A stretch of 62,445 bases of DNA from Eubacterium sp. Its GTDB lineage: Bacteria; Bacillota; Clostridia; Lachnospirales; Lachnospiraceae. Each line of letters starts with the position of its first letter. Within the stretch, counting starts at the first letter, position 1. The translations under genes were made by a program, and so were the position numbers. The stretch is taken from positions 1 through 62,445 of the forward strand of contig JAFXZW010000097.1 in the NCBI GenBank assembly GCA_017541035.1, given 5' to 3'. The notes beneath the pieces were generated by a model, which saw nothing but the letters and a program-made list of their open reading frames with translations, was not told the origin of the DNA and did no database searches. Below are positions 24,277 through 32,737 of the stretch, one piece after another.

Positions 24277-25071
24277 TTAATCTTCCCAATAATTCTTTTT
24301 CTGGATGAGTGCCATTACGGGGCGTACCAGAAGAAGAATGATCGCGATCAGACACATCCACATAACAAAGCCATAGCCTGATGATACCGATCCGCCCAGC
24401 AATGAAGTGGTGTCTTTGCCCTTATACATATTTACTACATTGCGGAAGTTACTGTTGAAAACAGCCAACAGCCAGACAATGAAGGATGCACAGGGAATAT
24501 AAAACTGCGAGAAGGGCAGTGCCCTGAATTTTGCCGCAACATTATTAAGCGAGGGAACATAGCTTCCGAACTCGATAAAGGATGCACAAAGTCCGAAGAT
24601 GATCAGCAGGAAACCATAAAGCTTGAGAATTCCGCCATCGGAAGCAAAAAGACCCGCTCCCGAGCTCTGTGAAAAGCTTCCCAGGGATGCTTTAAAATAC
24701 ACCCAGCGCGGCAGAAAGCCCGACAGGATGAGCAAGATGCTTCCGACATATGCGCAAACCTTGATCGGATTTTGTCTGATGGCTTCGATCAATGATGCTC
24801 CGCCTGCCGGATTGCCCATGGTCTGGCTCCTGAACTGCTGTGCACCGGGCTGCTGAGCATTCGGATCAAACTGATTGGGAGCAAACTGATTGGAGTTTAC
24901 CTGTTGTTGTGCGTTGGGATCATTTGCTGCGTTGTCATATTTCGCAAAAGGATCCTCCTGATACTGTGCGAAGGGATCTGCCTGTGCATTCGGATTGACC
25001 TGCTGGCCATTCGGATTGCTGTCGGGCTGATACTCGGGTTGTCCTCCCTGAGGAAACTGCTGCTCGTCCAT
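24277..25071 (-). CDS. Four-TM membrane protein with Gln/Asn/Pro-rich N-terminus
   Basis: Protein of 264 residues of unknown function. The first 95 residues are Q/N/P-rich (QFPQGGQPEYQPDSNPNGQQ and similar), followed by four transmembrane helices at about 105-127, 151-173, 192-212 and 230-254. AAGGA lies upstream. The Q/N-rich head resembles those of the neighbouring DUF3137 protein and the GGIDMP-repeat protein, suggesting related membrane scaffolds; that is inference. Confidence 0.7.
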   Translation of the reverse strand: MDEQQFPQGGQPEYQPDSNPNGQQVNPNAQADPFAQYQEDPFAKYDNAANDPNAQQQVNSNQFAPNQFDPNAQQPGAQQFRSQTMGNPAGGASLIEAIRQNPIKVCAYVGSILLILSGFLPRWVYFKASLGSFSQSSGAGLFASDGGILKLYGFLLIIFGLCASFIEFGSYVPSLNNVAAKFRALPFSQFYIPCASFIVWLLAVFNSNFRNVVNMYKGKDTTSLLGGSVSSGYGFVMWMCLIAIILLLVRPVMALIQKKNYWED

Positions 25072-25280
25072 TTTACCATCCTTTCCGCATCACACCCTTA
25101 CCGGAGGCGGATGCAATACCACACTTTCTCCTGTTGCTCCGGATATAAAGCGAAAAAAACGGTGCATGACCGCCGGGCAACAGATTTCCTTTATAAAATT
25201 AACATAAATAGCCAAATCCTGCAACAAAAAGATAATCTGCTATTCTTCTTGCGAATGAAAATGCGGATCCCGCGGTATTC

Positions 25281-25309
25281 TTGACAATGCAGTCCCTCTG
25301 TGTTATGCT
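25281..25309 (+). promoter_or_regulatory. Consensus sigma-A promoter of tyrA-aroA
   Basis: Perfect TTGACA (25281-25286), 17-base spacer, then TATGCT (25304-25309), 32 bases upstream of the tyrA start. No palindrome or attenuator is seen in the short leader. Confidence 0.85.
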
Positions 25310-25340
25310 TTAGTGCATTAAAGCGAGAAAGAGGAGAATC

Positions 25341-26216
25341 ATGGATACAGATTTTAACTCAGCAAATATCAAAACCGTCGGAATCGTAGGACTGGGGCTC
25401 ATCGGTGGCTCTTATGCAAAGGCCTATCACACTTATGCCGACTGCCGCGTTCTTGGCTGCAACCGTACACACGCCGTTACGGAAAAAGCCCTCGCAGAAG
25501 GGGTGCTGGACGGTGAACTGACGGAAGACACCCTTCCGGACTGTGATCTCGTCATAGTGACACTCTATCCCGGTGCAATCATCGATTATGTCACGGAAAA
25601 TGCGGCACGCTTTAAGAAGGATTCGTTGGTGATTGATGCCGGCGGACTGAAACGTAATATCTGTGCCGGTCTTTTTCCCGTTGCGAAGGAGAACGGTTTC
25701 TTCTTTATCGGCGGACATCCCATGGCAGGAAAGCATGTGTCCGGCTATGACTACAGCACCGGTGAGCTGTTCCGGAATGCATCCATGATCCTGGTTCCCG
25801 ATACGGATACTGATCCTGCCCTCCTCACACGGGCGGAAGCTGCTCTCGCACCCTGTCAGTTTGGTAAATTCACCGTCTGCACGCCGGAACGGCACGATGC
25901 CATGATCGCCTTCACATCCGAGCTTGCCCATATCGTATCCAACGCCTACGTAAAGAGTCCCACGGCCCGTCAGCATGACGGTTTTTCCGCCGGAAGCTAC
26001 CGGGATCTCACCCGTGTCGCTTTTTTGAACGAGACCATGTGGACGGAGATCTTTATGGAGAACCGGGATTGTCTCATCTTTGAGCTGAACTCCATTATCC
26101 ACTCCCTGGAGGAATACAGGGACGCCATGGAAAAAAAGGACAGCGAAGCACTCTGGCAGCTGCTGCATGAAGGAAAGCTTGCGAAGGAAGAGATCGACGG
26201 ATTTTACACGAACTGA
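25341..26216 (+). CDS. tyrA: Prephenate dehydrogenase
   Basis: Oxidatively decarboxylates prephenate to 4-hydroxyphenylpyruvate in tyrosine synthesis, using NAD. The dinucleotide loop GLGLIGGSYAKAY lies at about 16-28. GGHPMAGKHVSGYDYS (near 123-138) is the family's active-site segment, and SAGSYRDLTRVA follows near 219. At 291 residues it lacks a C-terminal ACT domain. AGAGGAG lies at good spacing. Its stop is 14 bases upstream of aroA, so the two form an operon. Confidence 0.95.
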   Translation: MDTDFNSANIKTVGIVGLGLIGGSYAKAYHTYADCRVLGCNRTHAVTEKALAEGVLDGELTEDTLPDCDLVIVTLYPGAIIDYVTENAARFKKDSLVIDAGGLKRNICAGLFPVAKENGFFFIGGHPMAGKHVSGYDYSTGELFRNASMILVPDTDTDPALLTRAEAALAPCQFGKFTVCTPERHDAMIAFTSELAHIVSNAYVKSPTARQHDGFSAGSYRDLTRVAFLNETMWTEIFMENRDCLIFELNSIIHSLEEYRDAMEKKDSEALWQLLHEGKLAKEEIDGFYTN

Positions 26217-26230
26217 AAAAGAGGTACCCC

Positions 26231-27568
26231 ATGCCAAATCCCTATATCCAATTTCAGTCAGACCTGAGTGCCGTTACCCTTTCCCACCCGAAGAGGATCT
26301 CCGGTGGTACCGTAGCTGCGATCCCTTCGAAATCCCACGCACATCGTCTGCTCATAGCTGCGGCTCTTTCCGATACGCCGGTATTCCTGTACTGCCCTTT
26401 CAGTTCCAGAGACATCGATGCCACAGCTTCCTGTCTTTCCGCTATGGGCGCTGCGATCACACGTGAAGAAAAGGGCTTTCGCGTAATGCCTTTCTCATCC
26501 GAAACGGCTTCTCATCCGCTTCACCCCGGGGAAAGCGGTTCCACTCTGCGTTTTCTTCTCCCCGTGCTGGGCGCCCTTGGCAGGACAGCCGAGTTGCATC
26601 TGGAAGGGCGGCTTCCGGAGCGTCCCCTCCATCCGCTGGATTCGGAAATGGAACGTCACGGCATCTCCTTATCCGGAAAGGGCGAACCCACGCTCCGCAT
26701 TTCCGGAAAACTGACTCCCGGTGAATATACCATCGATGGCGGGATCTCTTCCCAGTATATCACCGGCCTTCTTTTTGCTCTTCCTCTTCTTGACGGAGAT
26801 TCGGTTCTTACCGTAACCGGGAAACTGGAATCACGCCCCTATGTGGATATTACACTGCAGGTACTGCGGGAATTCGGCATCCGGGTAAGGGAAGAATTAC
26901 CTGCTGCGGATGGCACTTCCGTAATCTTCCGCATTTCCGGAAAACAGCAGTATCACAGCTGCGCTCCGGAGCTCCGGGTCGAAGGTGGCTGGTCTAATAC
27001 AGCCGTCTTCGTCACTGCCGGTGCTCTTTTGAATAAACCCGTAACCGTTACCGGCTGCCGCATGGACAGCCCCCAGGGAGACCGTATCATCGTGGAGCTG
27101 CTCCGGCAGTTCGGTGCGGATATCCGTATCAATACGGTTTCCGAACTTGGTAACATTACCATTTCCGGCGGACATCTGCGCGGGATCGAGATCGATGCCG
27201 CCCAGATTCCCGATCTGGTTCCCATCCTTTCCGTAGCTGCGGCTTTCGCAGAGGGAACCACCATCATCCGGAATATCGAACGTCTTCGGATCAAGGAAAG
27301 CGACCGCATTGCCACAGTATGCGCCCTGATCTCCGGATTGGGCGGATCGATTGCAGAAAAAAAAGAGGCCGAAGCCTCTTTCCTTGCCATTACCGGCGCA
27401 CCCTCCCTTCCGGGAGGAACTGTGTCCTCATTTAACGATCACCGGATCGCCATGTCGGCCGCCATTGCCTCCCTCCGGACAGAGGGCAGTGTCACTCTGC
27501 TTTCTCCCATGGCCGTAGAGAAGTCCTACCCCGGATTTTATAACGATCTGGCGCAGATCCTGGTCTGA
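26231..27568 (+). CDS. aroA: 3-phosphoshikimate 1-carboxyvinyltransferase (EPSP synthase)
   Basis: Joins phosphoenolpyruvate to shikimate-3-phosphate. It has 445 residues and recognisable active-site segments: IPSKSHAHRLLIAAAL near 31-46, HPGESGSTLRFLLPVLGALG near 97-116, and near the C-terminus ERLRIKESDRIATVC and SSFNDHRIAMSAAIA. In the PEP-binding loop the sequence is GESGSTLRF, where many enzymes have GNAGTAMR/GNSGTTMR. This resembles class II EPSP synthases, but resistance to inhibitors cannot be judged. It is cotranscribed with tyrA. Confidence 0.95.
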   Translation: MPNPYIQFQSDLSAVTLSHPKRISGGTVAAIPSKSHAHRLLIAAALSDTPVFLYCPFSSRDIDATASCLSAMGAAITREEKGFRVMPFSSETASHPLHPGESGSTLRFLLPVLGALGRTAELHLEGRLPERPLHPLDSEMERHGISLSGKGEPTLRISGKLTPGEYTIDGGISSQYITGLLFALPLLDGDSVLTVTGKLESRPYVDITLQVLREFGIRVREELPAADGTSVIFRISGKQQYHSCAPELRVEGGWSNTAVFVTAGALLNKPVTVTGCRMDSPQGDRIIVELLRQFGADIRINTVSELGNITISGGHLRGIEIDAAQIPDLVPILSVAAAFAEGTTIIRNIERLRIKESDRIATVCALISGLGGSIAEKKEAEASFLAITGAPSLPGGTVSSFNDHRIAMSAAIASLRTEGSVTLLSPMAVEKSYPGFYNDLAQILV

Positions 27569-27572
27569 TCAC

Positions 27573-28226
27573 TCAGTCTTCCTCGTTCAGGGTATTGATC
27601 ACGTAGCGGTAGCACTCTGCTACGATAAAGAGCAGGATTCCCAGATAGAAAAGGAAGCATCCCGCTCCCGGCAGACGGATGACAAACATACCGTTATCAT
27701 CCCCGTGATAACGGACATACTGACTGATCATGGATTTCCAGCCATCATAGGTATTCTGCACCCTCTGAAAGACCAGGGTATGAACCGAATTATGTGTCAG
27801 GATGATCTTTGCCAGTATTGCGACGACGGGAAGTGCCGCCCGGCTGATCAGGCGGAACCGGGTGATCAGCCGATCCGGCAGGAACTTACTCTCCGCTGCG
27901 GTTCCCGGCCGGAACTGATCCCGAAAAGAAAGATACAGGAATGCAATGCCAACCAGCAGGATCATAATAAAACAAAATGCGATCAGCAGCTTTTTTCCCG
28001 CTCCTCCGATATAACTCCTTGAAAAAACATATTTCACGACATCAAAAAGACAGCAGCGTTCCGTGATCAGCTTATCCGCCTTCACGAAAACCACTCTCCA
28101 GCTGAGAAAAGGGGACACCAGCAGGAAAACACCCGCGGCAATTCCTGCGATCCGGCAGAACACAACCGGTCCCTTCCTCTCATAGAAGGGGAGTTCTTTT
28201 TTTACTTGCCTTTTCTCTTCCGCCAT
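27573..28226 (-). CDS. Four-TM membrane protein of unknown function
   Basis: Protein of 217 residues, not recognised. Transmembrane helices lie at about 20-42, 63-86, 125-147 and 188-210. The loop between helices three and four contains YDGWKSMISQYVRYHGDD. It follows the nucleotidyltransferase gene by seven bases, so it is cotranscribed with it. Its ribosome binding site is weak (GCAGGG close to the ATG). It converges with aroA, leaving only four bases between the stops. Confidence 0.65.
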   Translation of the reverse strand: MAEEKRQVKKELPFYERKGPVVFCRIAGIAAGVFLLVSPFLSWRVVFVKADKLITERCCLFDVVKYVFSRSYIGGAGKKLLIAFCFIMILLVGIAFLYLSFRDQFRPGTAAESKFLPDRLITRFRLISRAALPVVAILAKIILTHNSVHTLVFQRVQNTYDGWKSMISQYVRYHGDDNGMFVIRLPGAGCFLFYLGILLFIVAECYRYVINTLNEED

Positions 28227-28233
28227 CCCTGCT

Positions 28234-29166
28234 CTACCATTCTCCCTGCGGATATACGCCCTTCTCCGTCAGCCCAGCCAGATCCCTGATAACCGCATCC
28301 ATATCTTCTTTATACGTCATTCCAAACCATGTGGAAGGCGTAGGAAGGACTACCGCTCTTGCTTTCCCTCGGTCCATCATATCCTGTACCGCATCCGAAA
28401 GCGTCTCCTCGAATTTGATCGGATTCTCTGCGATTCCCCTGCGCAGTCTGTCAGGGAAGGATATGCTCTGATCTCTTAGGAAACCGGCGCGAAAGGCCCA
28501 CATATTCATAGATGCCTTGGCATCCTGCGGGATTGCCTCCCAGGTCTCTCCATGATCCAGAGTAAAATATCCCAGGCCGTTCTCCAGCTTGATTTCCTTT
28601 CTTTCATCAATCCGAAGAAGCGCACCGTCTTCATCCGTCTTGCAGATACCTCTGGATACCGTCCCTTTTTCCGAAAGAGTCTTTACTGCTTCATATCCGA
28701 TAATCCCGTGACAGTTCTCGTCCGCATTTTCCTCTGCCAGATAGTTGTAAGCGATGCGGAAGGATTCCACACCGTAATAATCATCCGCATTGACTGTAAG
28801 GAAGGGACGTCCATCCAGAGCTTCCCTACAGCAAAACAGGGCATGAGTGGTTCCCCAGGGTTTTTCACGTCCCTCCGGCAGCTCGCAGCCCTCCGGAAGC
28901 ATATCCAGCTCCTGGCGGACGTAGCTGACATTCATCCTATCTGCAATACGATTCCCGATCTTCTCACGGAACTCATCCTCGAAGGATCCGCGGATGATAA
29001 AAAGCACGTCCCGGAAGCCTCCCCGGAATGCGTCATAGATTGCGTACTCCATTAACGTATGGCCCGCTTCATCCACCGGTGTGATCTGCTTCAATCCACC
29101 AAAACGGCTTCCCATTCCCGCTGCCATAACGACCAATACTGGGGTATTCTGCTTCTGCTGTTTCAT
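28234..29166 (-). CDS. Sugar-phosphate nucleotidyltransferase family protein
   Basis: NTP-transferase fold, 310 residues. The nucleotide loop VVMAAGMGSRFGGLKQITPV lies at 11-30, followed by LTVNADDYYG (near 121-130) with the metal-binding aspartates. It is related to UTP- or dTTP-sugar nucleotidyltransferases, but the sugar cannot be named. GAGGA lies upstream of the ATG. The LCP gene lies 31 bases upstream on the same strand, pointing to cell-envelope polymer synthesis. Confidence 0.82.
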   Translation of the reverse strand: MKQQKQNTPVLVVMAAGMGSRFGGLKQITPVDEAGHTLMEYAIYDAFRGGFRDVLFIIRGSFEDEFREKIGNRIADRMNVSYVRQELDMLPEGCELPEGREKPWGTTHALFCCREALDGRPFLTVNADDYYGVESFRIAYNYLAEENADENCHGIIGYEAVKTLSEKGTVSRGICKTDEDGALLRIDERKEIKLENGLGYFTLDHGETWEAIPQDAKASMNMWAFRAGFLRDQSISFPDRLRRGIAENPIKFEETLSDAVQDMMDRGKARAVVLPTPSTWFGMTYKEDMDAVIRDLAGLTEKGVYPQGEW

Positions 29167-29197
29167 ATGCTATCCTCTTTCTTCTCGCACTTTCCGA

Positions 29198-30682
29198 TCA
29201 GGGTGCATTTTCCGTGATCTGTTCCTGAGTCATCACTTCCCCGTTCAGTACCTTACGGATCAGTTCATTTGCGTAGGCTATGGAGGCATCATCCTGAAGT
29301 ACCACGGATCGTTCTCCGCCACCCGCCGAGTAGCACGGCCGCATAGCTGCCTTTCCCTTTACACTGTACTGAAGGATCGTCCAGCTCTTATCAGTCTGCA
29401 GCTGCTCCTGTACCAGTTCACCAAGCTCATCCTTGGACATGCTGGTCTCAAAGCTGTCAGCCAAACTGTCCAGAACCGCTGTGTAGTTTTTCAAAAGCTT
29501 TGAAGACTCCAGTGAACCGATAACCGCCTTGATTACCGCCATCTGATTACGTCCTCTCTGGAAATCTCCGTCTGAGAAGGAATACCGTTCTCTGGCGAAG
29601 GCAAGTGCTGCATCACCGGAAAGGTGATTGATCCCCTTCTGGTAGGAGTAAGAATTGGGTCCCATCACTGTACTGAAGGCATACTGGGAATCCACATCCA
29701 CGCCGCCCAGTGCATCAATGATATTCTCGAAGCCCGAGAAATTCAGTCTGAGGAAATGATCGATGGATACATCATACAACATTTCCAATGTTCCCATGGA
29801 TACATCGATTCCGTAAATACCCGCATGCGTCAGCTTATCCCTCTCTCCGTTGGTAACCGGGAAGGGTACCCAGTAATCACGTGGTGTGGAAAGCAGCAGG
29901 ATCTGCCGGGTATTGCGGTTTACAACCGCAAGAATATTCACATCACTTCGTGCCTTCACCGATACCGAGCCGAAGGTATCGATCCCGCTGATGTACATAA
30001 CAAAGGAGCCAGCCTGTTTCGGCACTTCCTCCTTCTTTTCCGGTTCCTGAACAGGAACCTCCGTTTCAATCTGCTTTTCCAGAAGAACCCGCAGTCCCTC
30101 GGAGTAATTCGACATTTCCTCCGATCCGTCCAGTGCATCCACAAAGCCCGAATTAACGATAAATGCATTGATCAGATCCGCATCCAGTGCCTGAGCCAGA
30201 TCAAAGATCGAGGCAAATTCCTGCGTCGCAAGGGTCACGCCGAAATCCTTCTCGATCTGGGCAATGGCCTCATTGACCTTATCCCTCTCTCCCTCCTTCA
30301 GGATACCGAATTTATACGAATTTTTGACGGCATCATTAATGGACTGTGCCGCATCGTCCTTTTTCACATAGACATTGACTACTGTGATCTCCGTGGTCGT
30401 TCCCGTTACCTTGTCCAGCGCCTTATCCGTATGACGGAGCAGATAAATGCCGTAGCAGAGACCTCCTATCACCAGTACGGAGAGTACGATGCCTACGATT
30501 CCCGATGTCTTTCTGATCTGCATCAGAACCACCAGGATCGGAAGGATGCCCAGTGCAATCCCCGCAAAAAGAAGGTATTTCATGGGGATCACTTTCGTTG
30601 ATATCGCAAACCAAATGAAAAGAATAGAAATAACAAACTCAACTGCGGCCAGGATACAGCCGATCATTTTTCTGGTACTCAT
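29198..30682 (-). CDS. LCP (LytR-CpsA-Psr) family protein
   Basis: LCP enzymes attach polymers such as wall teichoic acid or capsule to peptidoglycan. The 494-residue protein has transmembrane helices at about 8-28, 35-53 and 61-82, an extracellular accessory part (about 95-220), and the LCP domain (about 235-410) with SDVNILAVVNRNTRQILLLS, STPRDYWVPFP, GVDVDSQYAFS and FARERYSFSDGDFQRGRNQM. The arginine and aspartate residues for polyprenyl-pyrophosphate binding are present. AGGAC lies upstream. It is followed by the nucleotidyltransferase gene. Confidence 0.92.
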   Translation of the reverse strand: MSTRKMIGCILAAVEFVISILFIWFAISTKVIPMKYLLFAGIALGILPILVVLMQIRKTSGIVGIVLSVLVIGGLCYGIYLLRHTDKALDKVTGTTTEITVVNVYVKKDDAAQSINDAVKNSYKFGILKEGERDKVNEAIAQIEKDFGVTLATQEFASIFDLAQALDADLINAFIVNSGFVDALDGSEEMSNYSEGLRVLLEKQIETEVPVQEPEKKEEVPKQAGSFVMYISGIDTFGSVSVKARSDVNILAVVNRNTRQILLLSTPRDYWVPFPVTNGERDKLTHAGIYGIDVSMGTLEMLYDVSIDHFLRLNFSGFENIIDALGGVDVDSQYAFSTVMGPNSYSYQKGINHLSGDAALAFARERYSFSDGDFQRGRNQMAVIKAVIGSLESSKLLKNYTAVLDSLADSFETSMSKDELGELVQEQLQTDKSWTILQYSVKGKAAMRPCYSAGGGERSVVLQDDASIAYANELIRKVLNGEVMTQEQITENAP

Positions 30683-30793
30683 TATTTACATGTCCTCGCT
30701 TCCCTAACGCTTTATTCTACCTTGAATCCCTCTGCTGTTCAAGTGCTTTTTTCACAACCCTTTGAATTTGGCCTACCCGGTTTTGCAAAATCG

Positions 30794-30802
30794 TGTTATG
30801 AT
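30794..30802 (+). promoter_or_regulatory. Extended -10 promoter of rsmG
   Basis: TGT-TATGAT (30794-30802) is an extended -10 element about 50 bases upstream of the rsmG start. No good -35 is seen at 17 bases, as expected for extended -10 promoters. Confidence 0.5.
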
Positions 30803-30852
30803 GATGCGTGATGAAGAAATCCCGGATCAATGCCGGGAGAAAGGAATCCCGC

Positions 30853-31587
30853 ATGGAACGCATTCAAAATGTCCTTCAATCCGCCGGCATCGCCGTTTCC
30901 GGGCAGCAGCTGGAACAACTGAATGACTATTATCAAATGGTGATCGAAACAAATCAGGTGATGAATCTGACGGCCATTACAGAGAAAGAAGAGTTCATCC
31001 TCCTGCACTATCTGGACAGCCTGGCGCCCCTTTATGCCGCGCCGGAGCTGAAACCTCTCTTCGGCATTCCGGGGAAGGAATCCGTCCGGATGATCGATGT
31101 GGGAACCGGAGCCGGATTCCCGGGAATCCCTCTGAAGATCATCTGCCCCGCCCTGGAGGTCACCCTTCTGGATTCCCTTCAGAAGAGGGTACATTTTCTG
31201 GACAAGGTGATCGGGGCGCTCTCTCTCTCCGGCATTACCGCGATCCACAGCCGTGCCGAGGACGCAGCGCGTGTCCCGGGTCTCAGGGACAGCTTTGATC
31301 TGGCTGTCTCCCGAGCCGTTGCGAATCTGTCCGCGCTGTCGGAATATGTGCTTCCTTTTGTGAAGCCCGGCGGTACATTTCTGGCCTATAAATCGGGAGA
31401 GGTCAGGGAAGAACTTGCCTCAGCCCGAAATGCCATCCGCCTTCTGGGCGGTGAGGCGGAAGCTCCGGTCTCCGTCACTCTTCCCGATTCCGACGTGGCG
31501 CGCACCTTCGTCCCGATCCGGAAAGGGAAGCCCACGCCGAAGGCCTATCCGCGCAAGGCCGGAACGGCAAAAAAGCAGCCCCTCTGA
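30853..31587 (+). CDS. rsmG: 16S rRNA (guanine-527-N7)-methyltransferase
   Basis: Methylates G527 of 16S rRNA. Loss of this gene gives low-level streptomycin resistance in other bacteria. The 244 residues include NLTAITEKEEFILLHYLDSL near 39-58, the SAM motif VGTGAGFPGIPLK near 86-98, and VSRAVANLSALSEYVLP near 154-170. The start at 30853 follows AAGGA at 7 bases; a longer frame would have a weaker site. It is followed by the exonuclease gene. Unusually for Firmicutes it is not in line with mnmEG but converges with them. Confidence 0.95.
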   Translation: MERIQNVLQSAGIAVSGQQLEQLNDYYQMVIETNQVMNLTAITEKEEFILLHYLDSLAPLYAAPELKPLFGIPGKESVRMIDVGTGAGFPGIPLKIICPALEVTLLDSLQKRVHFLDKVIGALSLSGITAIHSRAEDAARVPGLRDSFDLAVSRAVANLSALSEYVLPFVKPGGTFLAYKSGEVREELASARNAIRLLGGEAEAPVSVTLPDSDVARTFVPIRKGKPTPKAYPRKAGTAKKQPL

Positions 31588-31661
31588 TGCCCTCTTGCAT
31601 AGACGCAGGAAAGATGATAAAATACCTACATCATTATGTCGACAAAAAAGGAACCTGTTGT

Positions 31662-32699
31662 ATGAAATATATCGTTATGGACCTGGAGTGGAACCAGAGT
31701 GCTTACGGAAGATCTGGCGAGCACCCCCGGCTCCCCTTTGAAATCATAGAGATCGGCGCGGTGAAGCTGAACCACAAATATCAGCTGGAATCCGAATTTC
31801 GAGAACTGATCACTCCCCGAGTTTACCGAAAATTGCATCACACTATACGAAAGATGCTCTCCTACGACGAAAAGGAGCTGCAGGAGGACGGAAGCCCGTT
31901 CCCGGAGGTATGCAAACGCTTCCTCGAATGGTGCGGAAAGGACGCCGTCTTCTGCACCTGGGGGATGTCCGATCTGTTCTATCTGCAGAACAATATGGAC
32001 TTCTACCATATGGACATGCTTCCCTACCCGGTGCATTATTACAATATCCAACAGATCTACGCGGATAAATACGATCCACGACACATGATCTGCAAGCTGG
32101 AGAAGGCGGTCGAGGCCCTGGGGCTTCCCGAAGACGAACCCTTCCACGCAGCCATCAGCGATGCCCGTTATACCGCAAAGGTACTGGCGGCCGCCAAGCT
32201 TGGGAACATCAAGAAGAAATACACCATCGACCTTTACCAGCGACCAAAATCACCGGAGGATATCATTAATGACCGACACGATGAGGTGATCGACTACATT
32301 TCCGTTGAGTATCCTTCCCGGCAGCTGGCCATGGCGGACGATGGCGTGGTCGAACTGAGATGTCCCAAATGCGGGCGCCTCACCATTCCCATGGTGGACT
32401 GGTTTATGAATGCACAGAACACGGAAATGGCCGTCGGAAGATGTACGCGCCACGGCTTTGCAGAAGGCAGGATCCGCTTCCGGAATACGCCCGGCAGTGA
32501 GGAAGCCGTTTACGCAGTGAAACGCATCACCCGTACCACGCAGGAGGGATATGAATCCCTGATGTCCCGGCAATCCGAGATCCGAGAGAAGAAAAAACAG
32601 AAAAGACATGAATCCGAAAGGCGAAGATCCGAGACCCGGCGCGCACACGCCAGGAAGTCCCAGAGATCCCGCAGCCAACATAAAAAAACCGCCCAGTAA
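31662..32699 (+). CDS. DEDDh-type 3'-5' exonuclease with zinc-ribbon-like middle and basic tail
   Basis: 345 residues. The exonuclease domain (about 1-185) carries D-E at MDLEWNQ (D6, E8), a second aspartate in the WGMSDLFYL segment, and H-x-A-x-x-D in HAAISDARYT, the DEDDh set of KapD/ERI-like nucleases. A short CxxC at RCPKCGRL (with a later C) may bind zinc. The last 50 residues are very basic (REKKKQKRHESERRRS), which suits binding nucleic acid. ATG 31662 is chosen because it opens the exonuclease fold; the frame upstream overlaps the rsmG stop. The substrate, RNA or DNA, is not known. Confidence 0.82.
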   Translation: MKYIVMDLEWNQSAYGRSGEHPRLPFEIIEIGAVKLNHKYQLESEFRELITPRVYRKLHHTIRKMLSYDEKELQEDGSPFPEVCKRFLEWCGKDAVFCTWGMSDLFYLQNNMDFYHMDMLPYPVHYYNIQQIYADKYDPRHMICKLEKAVEALGLPEDEPFHAAISDARYTAKVLAAAKLGNIKKKYTIDLYQRPKSPEDIINDRHDEVIDYISVEYPSRQLAMADDGVVELRCPKCGRLTIPMVDWFMNAQNTEMAVGRCTRHGFAEGRIRFRNTPGSEEAVYAVKRITRTTQEGYESLMSRQSEIREKKKQKRHESERRRSETRRAHARKSQRSRSQHKKTAQ

Positions 32700-32714
32700 T
32701 ACGGGCGGTTTTTT
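32683..32714. terminator. Bidirectional intrinsic terminator
   Basis: Stem AAAAAACCGCCC / GGGCGGTTTTTT (32683-32694 and 32703-32714), with T-runs on both strands. It ends the plus-strand rsmG-exonuclease transcript and the minus-strand mnmE-mnmG transcript. Confidence 0.9.
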
Positions 32715-32737
32715 ATATGCGCTCAATGCCGGTGCCG